Assembly (NCBI RefSeq): GCF_001431295.2
Contig: NZ_LKAJ02000001.1
Coordinates: 1,736,001-1,800,000, forward strand
Length of the DNA stretch: 64,000 nt
Origin: Candidatus Berkiella aquae
Lineage (GTDB): Bacteria > Pseudomonadota > Gammaproteobacteria > Berkiellales > Berkiellaceae
Direction: 5' to 3'
The position numbers and the translations under genes were made by a program. How positions within the stretch are numbered: the stretch's first letter is position 1; each line of letters begins with the position of its first letter. Under the pieces are notes generated by a model. It did no database searches and had not been told where the DNA came from. It saw only the letters and a program-made list of their open reading frames with translations. This document shows positions 15,917-22,590 of the stretch, one piece after another.

Positions 15917-17101
15917 ATGCTGAGCGGAATTCAATCCATTCTAGAAGCAATGGGTCAATTATTTTTGGGTGAATCGGGTTATTTACTCGATCTTTCTCGA
16001 ATTGGTTTTATCTGGTTTAGTGATAATCCTAATGAATTTATGCCTGCTGCGCACAAACTCAGGCTGATTCAAAATCGTCAGCGTAACCCTAAAATGTCAT
16101 TTTATTTTGGTTATAGCTCTCGTTATCTTTCTGAACAAGCTAATCAAGAATTAGCTAAGTTTGCAGCCCAGTTGAATCTTTACTTAGTGGATTTTGATAA
16201 TGATCTAAAACATGCGGCAAAATCTTCTATCGATGAAGCTATCTATGCAATCGCAGATGAAGAGCTTTCACATGCAATGAAGACAACTGGCGGAAATTTA
16301 GCCGCGGCATCCGATTGTGTTCGTTCCCTCGAAAGATTTTTAGATATCTGCAGCAATTATATTGATTGCGATGTCGATTTTGACTTTAGCCAAATGCCTA
16401 AGTTCCTTCGTGTTAAAGAACCCATTATTTTTCCGGGTAGAGGACTCGATTTTAATTTACCAGGGGGGCTAAAAGTCCCCTCTATGAGCAATTATTTTAT
16501 TGGCGCAGCAGTTGTTTCAGAATATCAACTTTATCTGCATCCTGATGCCAAAGAAAAATTAAAAGATGTTAAAGAAGCAATACGCGAACATTATCTTCAA
16601 CCTCACGTTAAAACGCTGTTATTGGAAAGTGCTGGAAGTCTAAGCCCTTTCGCAAGACAGGCAGGTCAGCTTATTAAAAAATTATTTGAGCAAAGTGGCA
16701 ATGATATCTTTAAGTATCGAACCTTAGTGAATAATTTACCTAACGTATATAATGCAATCAAACCTCTTCTCTTAAAAGATAGTGTGGTTAAATACTCAGG
16801 ACCTGATGCATGGTTTTTGCTATACAAAGACGACATTCTGTTTTGTCGAGAATCCCAATCTTTGCTGGAGTTACCAAATAACTTGCAAAGAATCGTCGCT
16901 GCTTTTGAAAATGCCAGTGAATTAAACAATGGTATGCAAGATTGCTTTCCGCAATATGATGAACCAGAACAACAAATTATGGGGCAACTTAAAGGAGATC
17001 TCTCGTGGTTGCCTTCAGGTAAATCTAAACTAGAGGCGCAATCTCAAAAGATAGAAGAAGCTGCAAAGACATTTCAAAAAGCGATTAGAAGTAGGATTTA
17101 A
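15917..17101 (+). CDS. TcdA/TcdB-type glycosyltransferase, putative effector
   Basis: At 394 residues, the architecture matches the catalytic domain of large clostridial toxins and related effector glycosyltransferases. The IGFIWFSDN strand (Trp33 of the conserved IWxG) is followed later by NLAAASDCVRSLERFL (Ser132-Asp133, Arg136), the nucleotide-sugar binding helix. YIDCDVDF then supplies the DxD metal motif (Asp150, Asp152). The usual GGxYxDxD is altered to CSNYIDCD, so the glycines are lost. Known members transfer glucose or GlcNAc to host small GTPases. The ATG at this position has AGGTAGGTG upstream and is preferred to a GTG six bases earlier. It sits 31 bp after the RasGEF gene, probably in one transcript. 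A Glu-rich C-terminal patch (QSQKIEEAAK) resembles type IV effector signals. Confidence 0.65.
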   Translation: MLSGIQSILEAMGQLFLGESGYLLDLSRIGFIWFSDNPNEFMPAAHKLRLIQNRQRNPKMSFYFGYSSRYLSEQANQELAKFAAQLNLYLVDFDNDLKHAAKSSIDEAIYAIADEELSHAMKTTGGNLAAASDCVRSLERFLDICSNYIDCDVDFDFSQMPKFLRVKEPIIFPGRGLDFNLPGGLKVPSMSNYFIGAAVVSEYQLYLHPDAKEKLKDVKEAIREHYLQPHVKTLLLESAGSLSPFARQAGQLIKKLFEQSGNDIFKYRTLVNNLPNVYNAIKPLLLKDSVVKYSGPDAWFLLYKDDILFCRESQSLLELPNNLQRIVAAFENASELNNGMQDCFPQYDEPEQQIMGQLKGDLSWLPSGKSKLEAQSQKIEEAAKTFQKAIRSRI

Positions 17102-17148
17102 TCGTCATTGCTGTAAGGGTTACGAAATTCGTTGGTATTTTTCTATAG

Positions 17149-17257
17149 ATGAGCGTAGCGAATCAATCACCCACTTTGAATAAAAGGGGGCAGAAAGCGC
17201 AGCTTTCTGGGGATTTTTATCCTAAAAGCATCCTTACATTGATTCGCTACACTCATC
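17149..17257. repeat. Dispersed palindromic repeat, copy 2 (variant)
   Basis: Bounded by 20-bp inverted repeats with one mismatch: GATGAGCGTAGCGAATCAAT at the left and its near-complement at the right. The interior contains CCCACTTTGAATAAAAGGGG and GGGGATTTTTATC, shared with the other copies. It ends one base before the stop codon of corA and lies between convergent genes. Confidence 0.75.
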
Positions 17258-17258
17258 C

Positions 17259-18221
17259 TTAAATCCATCCTTTCTTCTTGAAATATCGATAAGGAATAAA
17301 GGCAGAACCAATCATTAAAATAACGGCTAGCGGATAGCCATAAACCCAATCTAACTCAGGCATAAACTTGAAATTCATCCCATAAATACTAGCTAACAAG
17401 GTAGGCGGTAAAAATACCATTGCTAAAACGGTAAACATTTTAACAATTTGTGTTTGTTCGATGTTGATTAAACCAAGAGTGGATTGTAAATGAAATGATA
17501 GTTTTTGCGTTAAATAATCACCATGTTTTAGTAAGGATTTTAAGTCTTTCTTGATGATTTCCATATTGACAATATAATAATTTTCTTTATGCTCATTATC
17601 ATGTTGTTCATAAAAACCCAGTAATAAATTGATACTGGATAAGCTTTGGTAACCCTTTGATAATAAGTTTTCTAAGCTATTAATTTCACGTAACAGTTTA
17701 TTTAATGCCTCATTGTGATTTTTCTTCATTTTATTATTTACTGAGCGAATTAATGTCATCACCATTTGATCGCTGGTTTCACCTACTAATTCGAACACAT
17801 CGGCGATTTTTCCAACAAAAATTTCCAGCAACATGGGTAAAATACTTAAATAATTCTTAGCTTCAATAGGACGTTGATCAATCTGATCCAGCAATAATTG
17901 AATTGGATTGGGATGAGAGTAACGTAGTGTTACAAGTCCTTTTGGGGTCACAATCAGCGTAATAGCGTGGGTTTCTGGTAAAGGAGCCGCTTTCGTCAGA
18001 ACATTCACAAACATAAACAGTGAATCATTCTCCATGTAGAAACGATTAGAGTATTCTAATTGATGCAATTCATGATGCTGTGGCAAGATAATATTCATTT
18101 GCTTTTCGATTGCTGTCCTTTCCTCTAACGTTGGGGAATTGACATCAATCCAAGCTAATGTGGCATTGGCTGGATTCTTAACTAACACACCATTCTGATC
18201 AATGTATAAGTAAGTTATCAT
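17259..18221 (-). CDS. corA: CorA-family magnesium/divalent cation transporter
   Basis: A 320-residue inner-membrane channel. The long N-terminal cytoplasmic alpha/beta domain and stalk helix end in two transmembrane segments, MFTVLAMVFLPPTLLASIYG and YPLAVILMIGSAFIPYRYF. The signature YGMN lies between them (IYGMNFKFMPELDW), which is the selectivity filter for hydrated Mg2+ in CorA. The ATG encoding MITYLYIDQ is preferred to a GTG 12 bases upstream because AAAGGTGG lies 8 bases before it. The C-terminal KKKGWI is also typical. Symbol confidence is moderate, because ZntB-type relatives share the fold. The upstream region is shared with the divergent attenuated MFS gene and carries a 21-bp palindrome. 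Confidence 0.88.
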   Translation of the reverse strand: MITYLYIDQNGVLVKNPANATLAWIDVNSPTLEERTAIEKQMNIILPQHHELHQLEYSNRFYMENDSLFMFVNVLTKAAPLPETHAITLIVTPKGLVTLRYSHPNPIQLLLDQIDQRPIEAKNYLSILPMLLEIFVGKIADVFELVGETSDQMVMTLIRSVNNKMKKNHNEALNKLLREINSLENLLSKGYQSLSSINLLLGFYEQHDNEHKENYYIVNMEIIKKDLKSLLKHGDYLTQKLSFHLQSTLGLINIEQTQIVKMFTVLAMVFLPPTLLASIYGMNFKFMPELDWVYGYPLAVILMIGSAFIPYRYFKKKGWI

Positions 18222-18258
18222 TCTTTGTGCCACCTTTGGGGTCCGTGTGAATACACTT

Positions 18259-18279
18259 TTTAGATAATCGCTATCTAAA
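18259..18279. promoter_or_regulatory. Palindromic operator-like site between corA and the MFS leader
   Basis: TTTAGATA-N5-TATCTAAA is a perfect 8-bp inverted repeat centred between the divergent corA gene and the leader peptide gene, followed at once by TATAG. The size and spacing suit a dimeric regulator. It does not clearly match a Fur box. It could control either or both genes. Confidence 0.4.
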
Positions 18280-18337
18280 TATAGTTTGTCCTTTAGCTAT
18301 TGTGCACTTTGCTACCATGTGCTAGCTTTGAGGGAAT

Positions 18338-18424
18338 ATGAAAAATGTAACACAACTTAAACAAAATTTCGTTGCCTCTGTGATTATCATTGCGATTATT
18401 ACGGCACGGGGGCTATTTACTTAA
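18338..18424 (+). CDS. Ile/Val-rich leader peptide of an attenuator
   Basis: A 28-codon frame begins with ATG after GAGGGAAT (a good ribosome binding site) and encodes MKNVTQLKQNFVAS followed by VIIIAIITARGLFT. Codons 15-21 are Val-Ile-Ile-Ile-Ala-Ile-Ile, which is the density of branched-chain codons seen in ilv leader peptides. The stop lies 14 bases before a strong intrinsic terminator. The CGG-GGG (Arg-Gly) codons can pair with the CCCCCG first arm of that terminator. A ribosome stalled at the Ile codons would leave this segment free, while one at the stop codon would cover it. The peptide's role is therefore inferred to be regulatory: sensing charged Ile (and Val) tRNA for the downstream transporter. 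Confidence 0.78.
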   Translation: MKNVTQLKQNFVASVIIIAIITARGLFT

Positions 18425-18438
18425 CTTTTTAGTAATAG

Positions 18439-18474
18439 AAAAACCCCCGCGAGAAATCCCGGGGGTTTTTTTTT
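18439..18474 (+). terminator. Intrinsic terminator / attenuator before the MFS gene
   Basis: An 11-bp perfect stem, AAAAACCCCCG with CGGGGGTTTTT, encloses a 10-base loop and runs into a tract of nine T. It lies between the leader peptide and the transporter start. Its first arm (CCCCCG, 18444-18449) is complementary to CGGGGG at 18407-18412 inside the leader gene, giving a competing antiterminator. This is the geometry of amino-acid attenuation. Confidence 0.85.
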
Positions 18475-18497
18475 GTGTGATGAAAATAGGAGGTTCA

Positions 18498-19748
18498 ATG
18501 CCGCGCTTACTACCCTGGCTTATGTGGGTGTTTCCACTTGCTTTCTTTGCCTTTCAGTTTATTTTGCGCCTGTTTCCAGGGTTAGTCATTTCTGAGTTTT
18601 TCGACAAATATCATATTACAGCAACTAACTATGGGTTGTTTGCCTCCCTTTACTACCTCGGCTATGCCAGCATGCAAATCCCAATTGCACTGCTGCTCGA
18701 CAAACTTGGACCTCGTATCGTTATTACCGTCAGCGCCATCCTGTGTGCTCTGGCAAATTGGATGTTAGTCGCAAGCTCCTCTTGGGATGTTGCGTTGCTC
18801 AGCCGCTTGCTCATCGGTGTTGGATCCGTTGTCGGCTTTCTTGGGACATCCAAAATTATTTCTCAGTGGTTCCCTCAAAATCGCTATGCACAATTAGTTG
18901 GGCTAACCTTTAGCTTTGGTTTAATGGGCGCCGTTTATGGGGGACGCCCTATCAGCTTTATGATCGAGCAAATGGGATGGCAAGAAGTTGCTAAATTACT
19001 CAGCATCACGGCTTTAGCGTTAGGTGTCCTGACCTTTATCTTTGTGCGAGGCAAAAGCACTCCCCAAGAAGATAATTACCCTGTCGTCAGTTCCTTAAAG
19101 CAGCTACTGACCTATAAGCCTCTCATTGTTTTAGCATTTGCAAACTTATTGATGGTCGGAGCCCTTGAAGGATTCGCCGATGTTTGGGGTGTTTCCTATT
19201 TGATGAATGCAAGACAAATCGTCAAAAGCGAAGCAGCGGGTATCACTTCTTATATTTTTATCGGTATGCTCTTTGGTGGACCGATTTTAGGATTTTTTGC
19301 AGAAAAATTTAAAGCACATCATAGCGTCATTCTATTGGCCGCATTAGGCATGGCAGGCTTAATGATGGTCGTGTTATTGGGTAATGCGCACTTATCAAGC
19401 CATGCCATAAAAGCGGTGATGTTTTTAACCGGCATTTTATGCTGCTACCAAGTTGTGGTATTTGCAACCGGCGCACAGTTGGTGCCCAGTCACTTAATGG
19501 GGATCACTATTGCCTTACTCAATTGTATCAATATGTTTGGCGGCTCCTTTTTCCATGGCACAATTGGTATGCTCATGGACTATTTCGATCCCAACACACT
19601 GGTTGATGGCGTTAGAGTGTATTCGTTAGAAGCTTACACCTTAGCACTTTATGTGATCCCGCTTTGTTCTTTATTAGGCGCAGGCTTGGTTTGGTATAGC
19701 AAAAAAATGCAAAATAATATGGCATTGAAACCAGCGCAACATCACTAA
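18498..19748 (+). CDS. MFS transporter, candidate branched-chain amino acid importer
   Basis: A 416-residue, twelve-helix major facilitator. The N-terminus PRLLPWLMWVFPLAFFAFQF, the loop 2-3 signature LLLDKLGPR (the MFS GxLaDrxGrR motif) and repeated GGxF/GGP motifs are visible. The ATG with AGGAGG four bases upstream is chosen. A longer in-frame start would run through the leader peptide and the terminator hairpin. Legionella and Francisella use related phagosomal MFS transporters for amino acids (Pht family, IleP for isoleucine). The Ile/Val-coding leader and attenuator in front make isoleucine or valine the best substrate guess. This is inference from regulation, not from transporter residues. 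Expression would rise when charged tRNA-Ile is scarce. Confidence 0.85.
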   Translation: MPRLLPWLMWVFPLAFFAFQFILRLFPGLVISEFFDKYHITATNYGLFASLYYLGYASMQIPIALLLDKLGPRIVITVSAILCALANWMLVASSSWDVALLSRLLIGVGSVVGFLGTSKIISQWFPQNRYAQLVGLTFSFGLMGAVYGGRPISFMIEQMGWQEVAKLLSITALALGVLTFIFVRGKSTPQEDNYPVVSSLKQLLTYKPLIVLAFANLLMVGALEGFADVWGVSYLMNARQIVKSEAAGITSYIFIGMLFGGPILGFFAEKFKAHHSVILLAALGMAGLMMVVLLGNAHLSSHAIKAVMFLTGILCCYQVVVFATGAQLVPSHLMGITIALLNCINMFGGSFFHGTIGMLMDYFDPNTLVDGVRVYSLEAYTLALYVIPLCSLLGAGLVWYSKKMQNNMALKPAQHH

Positions 19749-19763
19749 GCCATAAGCTATTTT

Positions 19764-20747
19764 TTAACAGCACATTTTTGCCGGCTCATGAGATGGTACA
19801 CAACTCAGCGAAAGACCTCTTTGTAATGCAAATTTGGTCAAAAATGCTCGCTGAGTTGGCAAGTTCATATTTTCGAAGGCACCCAGCATGCTAGGTTTAA
19901 TACCTACTCCAAATTGTTGTGCAATCTTGGGTGTGAATTGATTGATAAGCTCAACCAATGCGTTTTTCGTATTTAGATACGCTAAAAATTGCTGTGCAAT
20001 GTTAGATACAAAATAAATGGCAATCTCAGTTCTTATTGCAACCATTTCGGCTTGTTTGGTGTTACGTTTCGCATACCTAGTTAAAAGTGTCTTTTCAAGT
20101 GAACGGGCTAATTCTTGTTGACGTTGTAAAACCACCGTTCCCAGTGCTTTTTCTCTTCTTCTCGCTGCATTTGATTGACGTGCCACTTGAAATTTTATAT
20201 CGCCCAACTCCATTGGCATATAATTTTTAAGATCATTATAATTAGAAATTCCAGCCTTTTCACATAACCATTGATTTACTTCTTCTTCATTTCTACAGTA
20301 TTTTTTAATAGGCAACAAAGATATCTTAGGCATTTTCTCATAAAAGTCAGGGTATTTTTCTGACAAGAAACGCCTAAATTGTTTTCCTTCATTACTCTCC
20401 CACAATCCACCACCTAAATAAGATGAGAGTAATAAACAAGGGATATTAGAAAACCTTTGACGTAGTTCTTGACCTGCTCGATATGCCCCATATGATGGGA
20501 ACAATTCATCCATCTTATCTTTAACGTCTTTAGGCAAGTTACTTTCTTGAGGTTTTATAAACCAGCCTTTAGAAAGAAATATATTAACATCTTCTTGTAG
20601 CACTCCCAAAAACGGAAACCATGTGTCTGAATAGCATGAATTCTGCCCAGATGATTTATAAAATGGCATACCATGAATAGAAATAATATTACGTTCAGCA
20701 AAGCTTGTTTGTTCAAAATTTAATATTTTGTTTGATAATATATTCAT
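19764..20747 (-). CDS. Hypothetical protein, possible effector
   Basis: A 327-residue protein not recognised. The N-terminal half is aromatic-rich and globular (NIISIHGMPFYKSSGQ, SDTWFPFLGVLQ, CLLLSSYLGGGLWES). The second half is helical with an Arg/Gln-rich stretch around residues 195-230 (RQSNAARRREKALG, RQQELARSLEKTLLTRYAKR) and then a helical segment up to a Cys-containing C-terminus (CVPSHEPAKMCC). The terminal CC could be a lipidation site if delivered to a host cell, which is speculative. There is no signal peptide or transmembrane segment. GGGGAT precedes the ATG. It is convergent with the MFS gene. The 279-bp upstream region, shared with mscS, shows no gene and one CATTCGAAG. Confidence 0.6.
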   Translation of the reverse strand: MNILSNKILNFEQTSFAERNIISIHGMPFYKSSGQNSCYSDTWFPFLGVLQEDVNIFLSKGWFIKPQESNLPKDVKDKMDELFPSYGAYRAGQELRQRFSNIPCLLLSSYLGGGLWESNEGKQFRRFLSEKYPDFYEKMPKISLLPIKKYCRNEEEVNQWLCEKAGISNYNDLKNYMPMELGDIKFQVARQSNAARRREKALGTVVLQRQQELARSLEKTLLTRYAKRNTKQAEMVAIRTEIAIYFVSNIAQQFLAYLNTKNALVELINQFTPKIAQQFGVGIKPSMLGAFENMNLPTQRAFLTKFALQRGLSLSCVPSHEPAKMCC

Positions 20748-21026
20748 AAATCATCCCCATACACATTGATAAACTTATACAAAATTATTTTTTCGCAGAA
20801 TGAATGAAAAATTGAATATATTGAAGCAAAAAATGATAATACTAATGAATTTGGCGATATATATCATACATTCGAAGCTTTAATTAACCATGCCTCAATG
20901 ACCTACTACATGCTCATCTTAATGTTCACTTTTAGGTGTAAGTTGCATCGCACAATCGCAGCTTTAGGTTATCTGGTCTATAATGTACCTCACCAAACTT
21001 TATAAATCTTCGATTGGAAATAATAG

Positions 21027-22004
21027 GTGAATTTATTAAAGATAACTTCTTTGGATGCTCCCATTAAAAGCTCACTCCCAAATCAGGATATGGGCGATAT
21101 TGCTTCCGTGGGGGGGAGTTTTAAAATTGTAGTCACTCAAATTCATGAAATGCTTGTAAAGGCATTACAAATACTTCCATTGATTATTCTGGCCTGTATT
21201 GTATTTATTATTTTTCTCGTCATTGCCAAACTTGTCAAAGAATTTATAAAACACATCACCATTAAAAGAAGTTTTGCCAATGTGGGCTTAGTATTGGCAA
21301 GACTCACTCAATGGGCAATTATTTTCATTGGCTTTTTTATCACATTAGTTATCATCTTTCCTTCTTTATCCTTTGCAAATTTACTTGGTGGTTTGGGAAT
21401 CGTAAGCGTTATTGCAGGTCTAGCATTTAAGGATATTCTTCATAATTATTTGGCAGGTATTCTGATTTTGCTCAAAAAACCATTTACAATTGGGGATGAA
21501 TTACATTTTTTAAGCACTCACAGCAAAGATTACTACGGCAAGGTTGAGCACATTGATACTCGCTATACATTTTTAAAATCATTTGACGGTCGTCGCATTC
21601 TCATTCCTAACGGAGAAATATATACAAATGTTGTTGTTATTAATACAACATATGGTTCAAGACGTTCTCAACAAGATGTGACAATCGGACCTTATGCAAT
21701 TCTTCATCCAGCCTGTAAGACAATTTTAGAGGGCATTAAAAGTGTTGATGGCGTCATGGCCCAACCTGCACCTGAAGCATTACTTATGGATTTAGCACCT
21801 AATGCAATGGTAGTACGCCTTCGATGGTGGACCAAACCCGAAAGAAGAACGGTACTTCGTGTAAAAAGCGAAATTTTAGATTTAATTCAAGCTAAATTAA
21901 TTGAATCTAGAGTTAATATTCCTTTCCCTACCCAAATAACTATTTTACAAGACCCATCTAAAGCAAATTATCAAATCGATGGTGTTTCTACGACAAAAGA
22001 ATAA
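21027..22004 (+). CDS. mscS: MscS-family mechanosensitive channel
   Basis: A small-conductance mechanosensitive channel protein of 325 residues, slightly longer than E. coli MscS (286). After a 40-residue N-terminal extension there are hydrophobic segments ILPLIILACIVFIIFLVIA and LTQWAIIFIGFFITLVIIF. The pore-lining helix follows, FANLLGGLGIVSVIAGLAF, with the Ala/Gly packing pattern of TM3. KDILHNYLAGILILL and the beta domain (KPFTIGDEL, RILIPNGEIYTN) follow as in the family. The start is a GTG with GGAAA eight bases upstream. No earlier ATG exists in frame. A TATAAT at 20979 is a possible -10 element. It probably relieves hypo-osmotic stress at the inner membrane. Confidence 0.88.
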   Translation: MNLLKITSLDAPIKSSLPNQDMGDIASVGGSFKIVVTQIHEMLVKALQILPLIILACIVFIIFLVIAKLVKEFIKHITIKRSFANVGLVLARLTQWAIIFIGFFITLVIIFPSLSFANLLGGLGIVSVIAGLAFKDILHNYLAGILILLKKPFTIGDELHFLSTHSKDYYGKVEHIDTRYTFLKSFDGRRILIPNGEIYTNVVVINTTYGSRRSQQDVTIGPYAILHPACKTILEGIKSVDGVMAQPAPEALLMDLAPNAMVVRLRWWTKPERRTVLRVKSEILDLIQAKLIESRVNIPFPTQITILQDPSKANYQIDGVSTTKE

Positions 22005-22101
22005 CGAAATTTTCATTCTATGACCTACGACTTTACTAGCTTACCTTCATGATCAGCAAATTCTATAATATAAGTGTAATCTGTTGAAAATGAGGTGCAA
22101 A

Positions 22102-22446
22102 ATGGAAGGTTCAAACACACCGGTATGCACTGCTTCTCGGATCTGTGTAGGTGCATTAGGGTTGTCAATTGGTCTTCTCAGTGCAATTTGGGTTGTCTTA
22201 CTTGGCTTTGCAGCAATGTACTTTAATGTTGGCCATGAGTGGGTCAAATTAGCGGGTACTATTTATGTAGGCTATGCAGTGACCTTTAAAGGGATTTTCA
22301 TTGGCGCTTTGTGGGCCTTTATTGATGGTTTTATTTGTGGGGCATTAATCGCGTTTTTTTATAACCTTTGCGTTAAATGTTGCAAATGCTGTAAATGTTG
22401 CAGTTGCGGCAAAAATGTAAAAGATGAAGTAAAACCAAACGCTTAA
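22102..22446 (+). CDS. Small membrane protein, holin-like, with Cys-rich tail
   Basis: A 114-residue protein. The ATG with GAGG six bases upstream gives MEGSNTPVCTASRICVGALG, better than the TTG 18 bases earlier. Two to three hydrophobic segments are present: GLSIGLLSAIWVVLLGFAAM, a GTIYVGYAVTFKGIFIGALW region and IDGFICGALIAFFYNLC. The GYxxTxxGxxIGxxW-xxDGFI-xGxxxAFxYN pattern matches small proteins annotated as bacteriophage-holin-like. No lysis cassette or prophage genes surround it, so a holin function is doubtful. The C-terminus CVKCCKCCKCCSCGK has eight cysteines in a CCxCC ladder, suggesting metal binding or a redox role. A hairpin terminator follows. Confidence 0.65.
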   Translation: MEGSNTPVCTASRICVGALGLSIGLLSAIWVVLLGFAAMYFNVGHEWVKLAGTIYVGYAVTFKGIFIGALWAFIDGFICGALIAFFYNLCVKCCKCCKCCSCGKNVKDEVKPNA

Positions 22447-22457
22447 TTGCAGCTACA

Positions 22458-22501
22458 ATAAAAGCCACACTGTTCCTAGTCAGCAGGAATGGGTCTTTTA
22501 T
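22458..22501 (+). terminator. Terminator-like hairpin after the holin-like gene
   Basis: Outer arms ATAAAAG and CTTTTAT, an adjacent CC/GG pair and an inner TTCC/GGAA stem form an interrupted hairpin beginning 12 bases after the stop codon. The T-rich second arm makes it a plausible intrinsic terminator, also usable from the other strand. Confidence 0.45.
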
Positions 22502-22590
22502 CTCCAAAAACTCGATTTTTCTCGAATTCCTCCGGGATATCCCCTAAATTATCCTCTCTATATTTATACAACTAACTTCAGGATATAAAA

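Noticed and set aside
18390..18497. Longer N-terminus for the MFS transporter beginning at the upstream in-frame start
   Set aside because: It would translate through the leader peptide region and the terminator hairpin. The ATG at 18498 has AGGAGG and begins directly with the first transmembrane helix.
22102..22446. Prophage lysis module suggested by the holin-like gene
   Set aside because: No endolysin, structural, integrase or other phage genes are nearby.
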